Under the pieces are notes generated by a model. It saw nothing but the letters and a program-made list of their open reading frames with translations, searched no databases and was not told the DNA's origin. DNA of 64,000 nt, taken from the NCBI GenBank assembly GCA_003209655.1, contig QCPW01000002.1:155904-219903 (forward strand). The letters run 5' to 3'. Below, piece after piece: positions 23,301 through 32,919 of this stretch (positions within the stretch are counted from its first letter, which is position 1; the number at the start of each line of letters is the position of its first letter). Made by a program: the position numbers and the translations under genes. The DNA comes from Prochlorococcus sp. AG-442-M23 (GTDB lineage Bacteria; Cyanobacteriota; Cyanobacteriia; PCC-6307; Cyanobiaceae).

Positions 23301-23889
23301 CCATTGTTATAGATACCATTATAGGGATATCTAAATTTTTACTATTAAGTACTTCTTTTGATGCTAATAAGGCAGATTTAATTTGCAATACATCTTGGCA
23401 AGTTTCAATTAAAAGAAGATCAACTCCTCCATCTATAAGACCATATATTTGTTCTTTATATGATTGCTTTAATTCATCAAAATCTATATGTCCTAATGTA
23501 GGTAATTTAGTGGTTGGTCCAATTGAACCAGCAACAAACCTTGGTTTGTTAACCGAGGCATATTTCAAAGCAGCGTTTTTTGCTATTAATGCAGCATTTT
23601 TATTTATTTCATATGCTTTATACGCAATACCATATTCTTCAAGAACTATGGATGACGCTCCAAACGTATTAGTTTCTATAACATGACAACCTGCTTCTAA
23701 GAATGAATTATGAACTTTTTCAACTACTTTTGGTGATGATAAAACAAGGTTTTCATTACAACCTTCTAATTCTTTTCCTCCAAAGTCATCTGAAGAAAGA
23801 TTTAAGTTCTGAAAAGATGTTCCAGTACCTCCGTCAAAAATAATTAATGGCTTATCTTCTCTATTTAGATAGGTTCTGAAAGATTCCAT
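20323..23889 (-). CDS. metH: Cobalamin-dependent methionine synthase
   Basis: An 1188-residue enzyme that transfers a methyl group from 5-methyltetrahydrofolate through cobalamin to homocysteine. Four modules are visible in order: homocysteine-binding barrel with zinc cysteines (LLIETCQD and LIGGCCGTTPDH), pterin-binding barrel (VGERLNASGSKKV, MIDSTD), cobalamin module with GDVHDIGKN (His is the lower cobalt ligand) and GGAALT, and the SAM-dependent reactivation domain near the C-terminus (RYSFGYPACPKVSD). The length is close to the 1227 of E. coli. It lies 18 bases after ilvE on the same strand. No cobalamin riboswitch precedes it. Confidence 0.97.
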   Translation of the reverse strand: MESFRTYLNREDKPLIIFDGGTGTSFQNLNLSSDDFGGKELEGCNENLVLSSPKVVEKVHNSFLEAGCHVIETNTFGASSIVLEEYGIAYKAYEINKNAALIAKNAALKYASVNKPRFVAGSIGPTTKLPTLGHIDFDELKQSYKEQIYGLIDGGVDLLLIETCQDVLQIKSALLASKEVLNSKNLDIPIMVSITMETTGTMLVGSDIASALTILEPFNIDILGLNCATGPEQMKEHIKYLSENSPFAISCIPNAGLPENIGGVAHYRLKPIELKMQLMNFIYDFNVQLIGGCCGTTPDHIKYLSSIIDEIIDNERYNDKGKDNLSGYIPSASSIYNSVPYKQDNSILIVGERLNASGSKKVRELLNNDDWDGLVSIAKQQQKENAHVLDVNVDYVGRDGVKDMKEITSRLVTNINLPLMIDSTDADKMESGLKSAGGKCIINSTNYEDGDKRFDQVLNLALGYGSGLVVGTIDEDGMARNADKKYNIVKRAINRTRECGLSDYELFFDPLALPISTGIEEDRLNAKETITAISKIRENFQEIHIILGISNISFGLSPLSRINLNSIFLDECIKAGLDSAIIAPNKILPLSKISEETKKLCLDLIYDKREFEDDICIYDPLVELTKAFQDLSIQDFKKASSENKNLTLEESLKNHIIDGEKIGLEDQLNKALKKYKPLEIINTFLLDGMKVVGDLFGSGQMQLPFVLQSAETMKFAVSILEPYMETVDENISNGKLLIATVKGDVHDIGKNLVDIILTNNGYDVINLGIKQDVSAIIDAQKKHKADCIAMSGLLVKSTAFMKDNLEAFNNENITVPVILGGAALTPKFVNEDCSKIYKGKILYGKDAFTDLKFMNEYMDNKKKGNWSNTEGFINNEGININLASSKTNSEVVNKSISIYTETSKLNLKENLTRSKFINEEEPIQAPFLGTKVLYDVDIDLNKLIFYLDKKALFSGQWQIKKGKNQSVDEYNYYLDSYAKPLLDKWLETIVEKNLISPKAVYGYFKCGRKDNSVFLFDNKSLNKISQFNFPRQKSGNNLCIADFYCDLKNDKPIDIFPMQAVTMGDIASEYSQKLFKEDKYSDYLLFHGLTVQLAEALAEYVHALIRFECGFKTEEPDKNREILAQKYRGARYSFGYPACPKVSDSNIQLSLLDAKRINLTMDESEQLHPEQSTTAIISLHSKAKYFSA

Positions 23890-23907
23890 TTATTGCAAAA
23901 TCGATTT

Positions 23908-24825
23908 TTATATTGAGATTCTGGTTACCCAATTATCATAGTCTTGAGAACGTCCTTCTGTTATTTCTATAAGCTTATTTTTTAATTTATTCATTATCGG
24001 TCTTTCAACATTTAATTCAGTTGATTCAATTTTTTTAACTGGTGTAATTTTTGCTGCTGTACCAGTTAGAAAAACTTCATCTGCGATTAATAATTCTGTT
24101 TTATCAACAGGCCTTTCAATTACATTTATTCCAAATGATTTTGCTAATTCAATTACACTAGCTCTAGTAATCCCCTCAAGGATATCTTGATCAACACCTG
24201 GAGTGATTAAGTCTCCATTTCTTACAATAAATAAATTCATACCACTAGCCTCGCTTACCTTACCACTTGAATTTAATAGCAAGGCTTCATCAAACCCAGA
24301 TAAACTAGCTTCTGTTTTAGCTAATGAACTAGTAATATAAGCACCACTTATTTTTCCTCGTAATGGGAGAGATCTATCTTCTTGCCTAGTCCAACTACTC
24401 ATTCTACAAGAAACACCATCTGGTGATAGATAATCTCCAAGTTCAATACAATAAACAAAGAAATCTGTTTCAATATTGTGTAACCTTGGAGCTATACCTA
24501 AATCGCTTGTATATACAAATGGTCTTATATAAATAGGGTTTTTTGGCTTGTTTCTTTTTATAACTTCTTCTAAGGCTTTAAAAATATATTCTTCAGAAAT
24601 ATCAGTTAAGAGTAATTTTGCACTTTGAGATAATCTTTTTATATGTTTATCAGTTCTAAACAAAAGGAATTCTTCCTTATTCGAAGGGTTAGGTATAGCT
24701 CTCATTCCTCCAAATGCAGCAGTACCATAATGTAATGCATGAGTAGCTATTGATATTTTTGCTTCTTTAAATGGAATACATTTACCTTCGAACCAGGCGT
24801 ATGGAAGAAATTCATGCATATTCAA
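23908..24825 (-). CDS. ilvE: Branched-chain amino acid aminotransferase
   Basis: A 305-residue class IV PLP aminotransferase that makes Leu, Ile and Val from their keto acids. It begins LPYAWFEGKCIPFKEAKIS; the PLP lysine is in RGKISGAYITS, and the cofactor-binding EASGMNLFIV and FLTGTAAKITPV motifs follow. The length is right. Two ATGs lie at the start (MNMHEF); either may be used. It is upstream of metH on the same strand and divergent from cobN over a 66-base gap. Confidence 0.95.
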   Translation of the reverse strand: MNMHEFLPYAWFEGKCIPFKEAKISIATHALHYGTAAFGGMRAIPNPSNKEEFLLFRTDKHIKRLSQSAKLLLTDISEEYIFKALEEVIKRNKPKNPIYIRPFVYTSDLGIAPRLHNIETDFFVYCIELGDYLSPDGVSCRMSSWTRQEDRSLPLRGKISGAYITSSLAKTEASLSGFDEALLLNSSGKVSEASGMNLFIVRNGDLITPGVDQDILEGITRASVIELAKSFGINVIERPVDKTELLIADEVFLTGTAAKITPVKKIESTELNVERPIMNKLKNKLIEITEGRSQDYDNWVTRISI

Positions 24826-24891
24826 TTTATTTAATTAAGGTAAACTTGTTTTATCCTACTTACGTATTCTAAACCTTATTTATATATAAAA

Positions 24892-27800
24892 ATGCACAGG
24901 ATATTAAATATAGCAGGAAATGAAAAGAATAAGGATGATTTAATTGAGCAACCAGCGGCAGATTTTATTTTTATAACAAGTGTCAAAGCTGATTTAAATC
25001 TCATATCAAAATTATTGTTAGAAAATGAATTTGCTTCATTAAAAAATAATATAAGAGCTTTAGAAATTTCTAATTTAAATTCCTCAGCTCAAATAGATAA
25101 TTATTTACTAAAAACAATTAATTATGCAAAAGTTGTCGTACTAAGAATTTTCGGAGATAAAGGTACATGGAACTATGGAATTGAACAACTTTTAAATTGG
25201 CAAGCAGTAAATAAAAAAAGGAAGTTAATAATCCTATCAGGTACCGTTGATCAGGAAGTATCCTTATGTGAAATAAGTAGTATAGATAAAAATATTGCAT
25301 TAAATCTCTCTAGATTACTAAGATCGGGAGGACTGGATAATTATAGAAAATTTCTTAATTGTTTAAATTATCTACAGGTAAATGAAACATTAATTCCTGA
25401 TGAGTTTTTGAATATTACTATTTATGCAGATCCTTATTTATATGATTGGGAAATTGAAAAAGGTGAAAAGATAGGAATAATATCCTATAAATCACTTTTT
25501 TTGGCTAATGAAATTGAAGTAAACGAAAAACTTAACTTGCAGTTAAGAAAATGCGGACTATCGCCTAAAACATTTTTTATTTCAACACTAAAAGATCATA
25601 TTATACAAAAGAAATTAATAGAAATTTTTAAAAAAGAAGATATCAAACTAATAATTACCACAACTTCATTTTCTTCATCTCAAATCAAAAATAACGAATT
25701 AATTGAAAATTCTAACAATATTTTTACTTCTCTTAAAATTCCAATTTTACAGCTTCTTTCCTCCAATAGATCTAGAAAGGATTGGTTAAATTCATCCATT
25801 GGAATGAATTCATCTGATTTATTAATGCAAATAATTATTCCTGAATTTGATGGAAGAATTACTACCTGTCCTTCTGCATTTAAAGAAATAATTTCTGAAA
25901 AAAATACACTCTACAGTGAAATAAGTAGTTACAAAGCTGATCAAGTAGGTATTAAATGGATAACAAAATTAGCAACAAATTATGTGAAACTTCAAAAACT
26001 TAATAATTTTGATAAAAAAATTTGTTTAGTAATAAGTAATTATCCTGTAAAGAATGGAAGAATCGGTAATGGTGTTGGTCTTAATACACCATCTTCAATA
26101 ATAAATATTCTTAACTGGTTAAAAGGAGAAGGTTATGATCTTGGATCTTGTAATTATCCTCAAGATTCTTCGGAATTAATGTCAATACTTATAAAAACTA
26201 GAACTAATGATCTTGAATCTCAAAATAATAAACCATTAGATTACTTACCACTTAGTGAATATTTAAAATATTGGAATTATTTAGAACTTGAACCGAAAAA
26301 TATTATTGTTAATCGTTGGGGGAAACCATCAGAAGCAATCGATCTTGATAATGAAGGCTTCTCAATAAATGGTCTTAGATTTGGAAAAATAACATTATTA
26401 ATTCAACCTCAACGAGGATACGATGCTTACACTGATAAAGATATTCATTCTCCTGATCTTCCTCCTCCTCATAGATATTTAGCTCAATATTATTGGATAG
26501 AAAAAGTTTTTAATGCAAATGCTATATGTCATATTGGTAAACATGGAACTGTTGAATGGTTACCTGGAAAATCTATAGGTCTCAGCAATAAATGTTTCCC
26601 AAATATTATTTGCCCAGCTGTACCTAATATATATCCCTTTATCGTAAATGATCCTGGAGAAGGTTCCCAGGCTAAAAGAAGAACTGCTGCCACAATTATT
26701 GATCATTTAACACCTCCTTTGGATAGGTCAGAATTATATGGAAAATATTCAATTTTAGAAAATTATTTAGACGAATATTATGAGGCAAAATTATTAAATT
26801 CTAATCGTATTGAAATTATAGAAAAGTCCATTTTTGATTTAATTAAAAAAGATTTTAGCGAAATTACTTTAAATATTAATAATAATAAAATTGAAGAGAT
26901 TGATTCCTTTCTTTGCACAATTAAAGAATCTCAAATTAGGACAGGTTTGCATGTTTTTGGTAATAGGCAGAATGAAATTAATGAAATAAATTTATTCTTG
27001 TGTATTGCTAGAGTGCCAAATGCCAATCGAATTGGTGTTGTGCAATATATAGCAAAACATTTAAAACTAGATTTGGATCCTTGGACAAATAAATATGATC
27101 AAAAGTTAAGTGAAAACGATAAAAAAATATTATTGACTTTTTCTAACAAAAACATTTTAAACTTTAGAATGGCCATTGAGTTTTTGGAACAACAAGCAAA
27201 ATATATAATATATTTGTTTTTTTATAAAAAGAAAGCCAATATAATAAATCTTGAAAAATATAAAATTCAAAAAATAATAGACTATTTCTTTAATGAAAAA
27301 AAGCATAATAAGTATTTTTTATTATTAAAAAATGAAATCCTATATCCAATTATTAATTCATCACATAATGAGAAATTATCATTTATTAATTCATTAAATG
27401 GACAATATGTAAAAAGTGGCCCATCTGGAGCCCCTACGAGAGGTAAAACTGAAGCTTTACCTACGGGTAAAAATTTCTTTTCAGTTGATTCTAGAGGACT
27501 GCCAACTGAATCAGCATGGAGTGTTGGTTGTCAATCCGCGTCTCAAATACTTGATTTATACAAACAAGACAATGGAGAAGATTTAAAAAATATAGCAATA
27601 TCTGTATGGGCAACATCCACAATGAGAAATGGTGGTGAAGACATTTGTCAAATACTATATTTATTAGGAGTACAACCTATTTGGGATGGACCTTCAAGAA
27701 GAGTAATAGATTTAGAAATCATACCTTTGTCTATTCTCGAAAGACCCAGGGTTGATGTTACTTTAAGGATTTCAGGAATGTTTAGAGATGCATTTCCCCA

Positions 27801-28629
27801 GTTAGTTAATTTAACGTCTAAAGCAATAAATCTTATTTCTAATCTTAATGAGAATGTTGAATTTAACCCTCTTGCTGGAGCATTAAAAGATGGTGATCCA
27901 ATTAATCGTATATTTGGTTCAGCGCCAGGATCATATGGAGCTGGTCTACAAGAACTAATTTCAAATTCTAATTGGGAAAATATTGATGATTTTGGAGAAT
28001 CTTTTCTTAATTGGAGTAAATGGATTTACAATGATACTCTTGAACCTTTAGAGGACAAAAAATCATTAGAAAACGCTCTTAAAAATGTTCAGCTAGTTGT
28101 TCATAACCAAGATAATAAGGAACATGATATTTTAGATTCTGATGACTATTATCAGTTTCAGGGTGGTTTATCTTCAGCTGTAAAAAAGTTGAGCGGTAAA
28201 TTACCTGAAATATATCATGGCGATTTATCTAAATTTGGATTATCTAAAATTTCAAAATTACAAGATGAAATTAATAAGGTTGTTATATCAAGAATTCTTA
28301 ACCCTAAATGGATAAACGGAATGAAGGATAATGGTTATAAAGGAGCATTTGAATTTTCAGCGACACTTGATTACTTATATGCTTTTGATGCTTCTACTGA
28401 AGTAGTATCAGATTGGTGTTATGAGGAAGTTTATAAATCATGGTTGTGTGATCGGGAACTTAAGAATTTCTTTCAGGAAAATAATCCATGGGCTTTAAGA
28501 GATATTGCACAAAGATTTCTTGAAATTGTCAATAGAAAAATGTGGAATAATTGTTCTTCTGATGTTATTGAAAATTTAAAAAATATAATTATTAATACTG
28601 ATTCAATAATTGAAAAAAACGAATTCTGA
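24892..28629 (+). CDS. cobN: Cobaltochelatase subunit CobN
   Basis: A 1245-residue protein of the CobN/magnesium-chelatase H family, which holds the tetrapyrrole while metal is inserted. Length and motifs (KNIIVNRWGKPSEAIDLD, LLIQPQRGYDAYTDKDIHSPDLPPPHRYLAQYYW, ICHIGKHGTVEWLPGK, WATSTMRNGGEDICQILYLLG) fit CobN rather than ChlH. It would insert cobalt into hydrogenobyrinic acid a,c-diamide in cobalamin synthesis, probably working with the ChlI/ChlD subunits as in other cyanobacteria (known of the group, not seen here). The gene is divergent from ilvE and ends 1 base before the convergent PHP gene stop. Confidence 0.93.
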   Translation: MHRILNIAGNEKNKDDLIEQPAADFIFITSVKADLNLISKLLLENEFASLKNNIRALEISNLNSSAQIDNYLLKTINYAKVVVLRIFGDKGTWNYGIEQLLNWQAVNKKRKLIILSGTVDQEVSLCEISSIDKNIALNLSRLLRSGGLDNYRKFLNCLNYLQVNETLIPDEFLNITIYADPYLYDWEIEKGEKIGIISYKSLFLANEIEVNEKLNLQLRKCGLSPKTFFISTLKDHIIQKKLIEIFKKEDIKLIITTTSFSSSQIKNNELIENSNNIFTSLKIPILQLLSSNRSRKDWLNSSIGMNSSDLLMQIIIPEFDGRITTCPSAFKEIISEKNTLYSEISSYKADQVGIKWITKLATNYVKLQKLNNFDKKICLVISNYPVKNGRIGNGVGLNTPSSIINILNWLKGEGYDLGSCNYPQDSSELMSILIKTRTNDLESQNNKPLDYLPLSEYLKYWNYLELEPKNIIVNRWGKPSEAIDLDNEGFSINGLRFGKITLLIQPQRGYDAYTDKDIHSPDLPPPHRYLAQYYWIEKVFNANAICHIGKHGTVEWLPGKSIGLSNKCFPNIICPAVPNIYPFIVNDPGEGSQAKRRTAATIIDHLTPPLDRSELYGKYSILENYLDEYYEAKLLNSNRIEIIEKSIFDLIKKDFSEITLNINNNKIEEIDSFLCTIKESQIRTGLHVFGNRQNEINEINLFLCIARVPNANRIGVVQYIAKHLKLDLDPWTNKYDQKLSENDKKILLTFSNKNILNFRMAIEFLEQQAKYIIYLFFYKKKANIINLEKYKIQKIIDYFFNEKKHNKYFLLLKNEILYPIINSSHNEKLSFINSLNGQYVKSGPSGAPTRGKTEALPTGKNFFSVDSRGLPTESAWSVGCQSASQILDLYKQDNGEDLKNIAISVWATSTMRNGGEDICQILYLLGVQPIWDGPSRRVIDLEIIPLSILERPRVDVTLRISGMFRDAFPQLVNLTSKAINLISNLNENVEFNPLAGALKDGDPINRIFGSAPGSYGAGLQELISNSNWENIDDFGESFLNWSKWIYNDTLEPLEDKKSLENALKNVQLVVHNQDNKEHDILDSDDYYQFQGGLSSAVKKLSGKLPEIYHGDLSKFGLSKISKLQDEINKVVISRILNPKWINGMKDNGYKGAFEFSATLDYLYAFDASTEVVSDWCYEEVYKSWLCDRELKNFFQENNPWALRDIAQRFLEIVNRKMWNNCSSDVIENLKNIIINTDSIIEKNEF

Positions 28630-28630
28630 A

Positions 28631-29278
28631 TTATCTGCCTAATAGTGAAAGTCCATGACTATCTGTTCCGCACGTTTTTAGCATTGAATATTTATCTGCT
28701 AATTTATCTATTTCTGAACAGACAAATAAACTAGGATTCCATACTTCATTAAGTTCATAATCGTACCAAACCTCTATTCCATCAATACCTTGTATTTTGG
28801 CTTCTGGAATTAATTTATAAAAGGGAATCCTATACCTCGCAGGATGTGCAAGAAATGATAAACCACCAGCTAAATTTATTGCTTTTACAACTGATTTAAT
28901 ATTTAAATCATTACCTATTGGAGATTCTCCAAGAATGTAGGGATTAAGGTATCTACTTTTTATATCTATTCCCAATCCAATTACATGTACTAAACATCCT
29001 AGAATCAAACAATTAATTTCTATTCCGGAAATTAATGTAAAAGAATCTTTAGGATAAATTTTTAGTATATTATTTTTTTTAATATATTCATGAGCTTTAA
29101 TTGTATGATGATCGGTTATTGATAAAAATTTCAAATTATTTTTATAAGCTTGTTCTAAAAGTTCATAAGGTTCTAGACTTCCATCACTAAATTTTGTATG
29201 ACAGTGAAAATTAATATTTTTAGGACAACTATATTTATTAATATTGGAAGTTAATTTTATTAAGTCTTCCCTATTCAT
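28631..29278 (-). CDS. PHP-domain metal-dependent phosphoesterase
   Basis: A 215-residue PHP domain with the four metal-binding motifs in order: NFHCHTKFSDG, SITDHHT, LAHPARYR and CGTDSHG. PHP proteins hydrolyse phosphoesters such as 3'-5' adenosine bisphosphate (TrpH/YciV-type) or histidinol phosphate; this one most resembles the YciV type by motif layout, but its substrate is not defined by sequence. It overlaps hemJ by 8 bases on the same strand and is therefore cotranscribed with it. Confidence 0.88.
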   Translation of the reverse strand: MNREDLIKLTSNINKYSCPKNINFHCHTKFSDGSLEPYELLEQAYKNNLKFLSITDHHTIKAHEYIKKNNILKIYPKDSFTLISGIEINCLILGCLVHVIGLGIDIKSRYLNPYILGESPIGNDLNIKSVVKAINLAGGLSFLAHPARYRIPFYKLIPEAKIQGIDGIEVWYDYELNEVWNPSLFVCSEIDKLADKYSMLKTCGTDSHGLSLLGR

Positions 29279-29837
29279 TACTTAATGAATTCTCATTTTT
29301 CTTTCTAATTTTTGCATATAATTGTATTGAAGCCAACATGAAAATAACAAGTCCAACTACACTCCATGTAGCAACACTGGTTGGAAAATTATTTTTAAAA
29401 ATAACTAAAAGTACAATTATAAATAACAATAAAGTAGGCAATTCATTTAATAATCTTAGGTTTTTTGCTGAAATGGTTGAGGTACCATTTTGTAATGAAT
29501 ACATTATTTTGTAACAATAAGAATGATAAATTACTAATCCCAAAACAAAAGAGATTTTAATTTGCAACCACTTCTCACTTAACCAACTTGGTTGCATAAT
29601 AACCATACATATAGCCATACTTAAAGCTAATATCATCCCAGGAGTTGTGATTATATTCGCCAGCCTTTTTTCCATCAAGGTGTATTGTTTATTAAAGGCA
29701 ATTTTTAATTCAGTATCCATATTTTTAGATTCTTCATGATATATAAAAAGTCTTACTAAATAAAAAAGTCCGGAAAACCAAACGATTACACCAATAATGT
29801 GAAGTGATTTAAACCAGAGATATGCTTCAGCTGCCAA
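29271..29837 (-). CDS. hemJ: HemJ-type protoporphyrinogen IX oxidase
   Basis: A 188-residue membrane protein that oxidises protoporphyrinogen IX for haem and chlorophyll. The N-terminal AYLWFKSLHIIGVIVWFSGLFYLVRLFIYH contains the conserved histidine and Trp of the family, and there are about four membrane helices. It binds haem b in characterised homologues. In most cyanobacteria HemJ replaces HemG and HemY. It overlaps the PHP gene by 8 bases. Confidence 0.93.
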   Translation of the reverse strand: MAAEAYLWFKSLHIIGVIVWFSGLFYLVRLFIYHEESKNMDTELKIAFNKQYTLMEKRLANIITTPGMILALSMAICMVIMQPSWLSEKWLQIKISFVLGLVIYHSYCYKIMYSLQNGTSTISAKNLRLLNELPTLLLFIIVLLVIFKNNFPTSVATWSVVGLVIFMLASIQLYAKIRKKNENSLSNE

Positions 29838-29925
29838 ATTAATAGATTAATTTATAAATATATATTTTTAATATAGTTATATTTAACAATATCAAGAAAT
29901 CTATTTTTCAAAAATTAATTAATAT

Positions 29926-31884
29926 TTATAACTCGTGAAAATATTCATATATATCATTTACTGAATTTTTTCCAAGTCCTTTAACTTTTGATAAATCCTC
30001 TTTAGTTGCTATTCTTATCGCGTCTATTGATTTAAAATGCTCAAGCAATTCTCTTATTCTTGATGGTCCTAATCCACTGATTTGGGACAATTGCGACCTA
30101 TTCATTCTTTTAGATCTTTTTTCTCTATGAAAAGATAATGCAAATCTATGTGCTTCATCTCTTATCCTTCTTAATAAGAGAACTCCTTTTTGATTTTCAT
30201 CAGTATCAAGAGGCTTAGTAAAACCTGGAATAAATATTTCTTCCTTTTTTTTTGCCAATGAACATATAGTAACTTCTTCCTCAAGATTTAATTCTTTTAA
30301 TGCTTTAATAGCTGAATTTAACTGCCCTTTACCTCCGTCAATCATTATTAAATCAGGCCAATCTGATAAAAGTTCATTGTCTAATTTGCTATTCGTTTTA
30401 TCATTTAATATTGAAAAATCACCTCCGCTTTTTTTAAATCTTGACCATTTTCTAAACCTTCTATGTATTACTTCATATATCGAGGCAAAATCATCACTAT
30501 GACCTATAAAAACGTTTGTATCTTTAATTTTATATTTCCTATAGTGCTGTTTAGAAGGAATACCATCTATAAAAACGACTTGTGATGCTACAGGGTCTGT
30601 ACCTTGAATATGGCTTATATCATAACCTTCAATTCTTTTAGGTTGTTCGCTTAATTCAAGTATTTGAGCAAGATCCTCAATTGATGATTCATTATCTTGT
30701 ATCCCATTTAATATTCTATCTAATTCCAATTTCGCATTTTTTATAACCATCTCTACAGTTTCATGTTTTTTATTTCTTTTTGGGATTATGATCTTTACTT
30801 TCTTTTTTCTTAGCTCAGTTAACCAATCCTCTATGGTTGTCTGTTTTGGCAGTTTATATTGGATAAGAATTTCTGATGGTATTTCTACGCCTTCAACATT
30901 CATATAATGCTCTTCTAATACTCTTTGTAGAATAAGATTCTCATCTTCATTATTTAATTTTTGACTATATCCAATTCTCCCAATGAGCTTACCAGACCTC
31001 ATTTGGAAAATTTGTATACTAGCTACATTTTTTTCTGAAACTATTCCAAATATATCTCTATTAATTGAAGAATCTGGTATTGATATTTTTTGTGATTCAG
31101 TTAATAATTTTAAACCTGAAATTTGGTCCCTTATTTTTGCTGCATTCTCATAATCTAAATCATTTGAAAATTGCAACATTTTTTTTTGTAAAAATATTTC
31201 TAAGTCATCATTTCTACCCTGAAATATCATAGATACTTGTTTCATTATTTTTTTATAATCGTCAGATGATATTACTTCTTGGCAAACACCTGGACATCTT
31301 CCTATTGAAAAATTCAAACAAGTTCTATCTTTATATACTGGCCTAGGTCTTTGTCTAAGTGGAAATATTTTTTTTATCGTAAATAATGTTCTCCTTAATA
31401 ATCCGACGTCAACATAAGGGCCATAATATCTATCTAAATTATTTCTATTTCTTCTTCTTCTTGTAATAAATATTCGAGGATATTTTTCGCTCCAAGTTAT
31501 GCAAAGATATGGATATTTCTTGTCATCCTTTAAAAGAATATTAAAGTATGGTTTGTTTGTTTTTATTAAATTTGACTCTAAATTTAGTGCTTCATATTCG
31601 CTATCTGTGACTATAATTTCTATTTCAGTTATTTGACGAACCATCAAACTTAATCTTGGAGTTAAATCTGAAAAATTATTGAAATAACTACTTACTCTAC
31701 TGCGTAGTTTTTTAGATTTACCAATATAAAGTAAATTATTATCTATGTCTTTAAAAAGATAACAACCAGATGACTTTGGAATTTCGGATAATCTTGATTT
31801 TAATAGATCCTTATTATTAATTAATTTATATTCAATTTTTAGATTATATTTGTTATCTATTTTTTCGATATAGGAATTACTCAT
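29926..31884 (-). CDS. uvrC: UvrABC excinuclease subunit C
   Basis: A 652-residue nucleotide-excision-repair endonuclease. It has the N-terminal GIY-YIG nuclease (SGCYLFKDIDNNLLYIGKSK..RVSSYF, 3' incision), the cysteine cluster CLNFSIGRCPGVC, a UVR domain binding UvrB (FSNDLDYENAAKIRDQI), the RNase H-like nuclease (EGYDISHIQGTDPVAS, DLIMIDGGKGQL; 5' incision) and tandem helix-hairpin-helix motifs at the C-terminus. The length is usual. It follows the flavin reductase by 9 bases on the same strand. Confidence 0.97.
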   Translation of the reverse strand: MSNSYIEKIDNKYNLKIEYKLINNKDLLKSRLSEIPKSSGCYLFKDIDNNLLYIGKSKKLRSRVSSYFNNFSDLTPRLSLMVRQITEIEIIVTDSEYEALNLESNLIKTNKPYFNILLKDDKKYPYLCITWSEKYPRIFITRRRRNRNNLDRYYGPYVDVGLLRRTLFTIKKIFPLRQRPRPVYKDRTCLNFSIGRCPGVCQEVISSDDYKKIMKQVSMIFQGRNDDLEIFLQKKMLQFSNDLDYENAAKIRDQISGLKLLTESQKISIPDSSINRDIFGIVSEKNVASIQIFQMRSGKLIGRIGYSQKLNNEDENLILQRVLEEHYMNVEGVEIPSEILIQYKLPKQTTIEDWLTELRKKKVKIIIPKRNKKHETVEMVIKNAKLELDRILNGIQDNESSIEDLAQILELSEQPKRIEGYDISHIQGTDPVASQVVFIDGIPSKQHYRKYKIKDTNVFIGHSDDFASIYEVIHRRFRKWSRFKKSGGDFSILNDKTNSKLDNELLSDWPDLIMIDGGKGQLNSAIKALKELNLEEEVTICSLAKKKEEIFIPGFTKPLDTDENQKGVLLLRRIRDEAHRFALSFHREKRSKRMNRSQLSQISGLGPSRIRELLEHFKSIDAIRIATKEDLSKVKGLGKNSVNDIYEYFHEL

Positions 31885-31893
31885 TTATAATGA

Positions 31894-32382
31894 TTAACCT
31901 CCGTAATTCCAGCCAGTTGAAGATAAATTTAGTGAGTCAACATCATTATTCAAATAAGCAGATTGTACTTCTCCTACAAAAACGGTATGGTCTCCATGAA
32001 TAACACTTCCAACAACATTACATTCAACTCCACCCACACTATCAACTAAAATAGGCAATCCAAGCTCACCCAAATTAAATTCAACAGATTCAAATCTACC
32101 TCCTAATGCTTTTTGGGGTTTAAAGAAAACAGCTGCCAGATCCTTTTGATCACTTTTGAGCACATTTAATGAGAACTTATTGGTGGAGTTTATTATTTCA
32201 TGACTAGAACCCTCTGCTCTAACTGCCATTACGACTAATGGGGGAGTGAATGAACCTTGGGTCACCCAACTAGCAGTAAATCCATTCACCTCATTTTTGT
32301 CCTCGTCTCTAACTCCACAAATGAATAATCCGTGAGGTATTTTTCTTAATAAGATTTTTTTTGCTTCTAGATTTAATGTCAT
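31894..32382 (-). CDS. Flavin reductase-like FMN-binding protein
   Basis: A 162-residue split-barrel FMN-binding domain (HGLFICGVRDEDKNEVNGFTASWVTQGSFTPPLVVMAV). The sequence resembles the extra C-terminal flavin-reductase domain found on cyanobacterial flavodiiron proteins, but here it stands alone. Likely it uses NAD(P)H to reduce flavin or acts as a small electron carrier. It is divergent from coaD and upstream of uvrC by 9 bases. Confidence 0.85.
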   Translation of the reverse strand: MTLNLEAKKILLRKIPHGLFICGVRDEDKNEVNGFTASWVTQGSFTPPLVVMAVRAEGSSHEIINSTNKFSLNVLKSDQKDLAAVFFKPQKALGGRFESVEFNLGELGLPILVDSVGGVECNVVGSVIHGDHTVFVGEVQSAYLNNDVDSLNLSSTGWNYGG

Positions 32383-32441
32383 AATTGATTTATCTAATAA
32401 ACTTATTTTAACTAAATTTCTTATTCGATCATAATAAATTC

Positions 32442-32915
32442 ATGAAAATTCTTTATCCAGGTACATTTGATCCTTTAACAAATGGGCATATTGATTTAAT
32501 AGAAAGGGCTGAAAAACTATTTAGCAATCTAGTAGTAGCTGTTTTAGAAAATACTTCTAAAACACCAACATTTAATCTTCAAAGAAGAATATTACAAATA
32601 AAAAATTCTCTTTCTCATTTACCTAATATTGAAGTTATTTCTTATTCCGGACTGACTGTCGATTGTGCAAATGATCTAAAAGCAAATCTTATTCTAAGAG
32701 GTTTAAGAGCAATGAGTGATTTTGAGTATGAACTCCAGATTGCTCATACAAATAAATCTCTTAATAATGATATTGAAACTATATTTTTATCGACAAATAC
32801 AAATTATAGTTTTCTTAGTAGTTCTTTAGTAAAAGAAGTGGCAAAATTTGGTGGTGAAATTAATCACATGGTACCTCCCTTTGTCGAAAGGGATTTAAAA
32901 GAATATTTTAATTAA
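32442..32915 (+). CDS. coaD: Phosphopantetheine adenylyltransferase
   Basis: A 157-residue enzyme that joins ATP and 4'-phosphopantetheine to dephospho-CoA. The nucleotidyltransferase signature [17 protein letters not shown] holds the (T/H)xGH motif, [14 protein letters not shown] is the substrate-binding loop and [13 protein letters not shown] the C-terminal helix. The length is normal. It ends 4 bases before the stop of the convergent dacB. Confidence 0.97.
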   Translation: MKILYPGTFDPLTNGHIDLIERAEKLFSNLVVAVLENTSKTPTFNLQRRILQIKNSLSHLPNIEVISYSGLTVDCANDLKANLILRGLRAMSDFEYELQIAHTNKSLNNDIETIFLSTNTNYSFLSSSLVKEVAKFGGEINHMVPPFVERDLKEYFN

Positions 32916-32919
32916 TATT

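Noticed and set aside
24826-24891. Cobalamin riboswitch before cobN
   Set aside because: Only 66 bases and no B12-box-like sequence.
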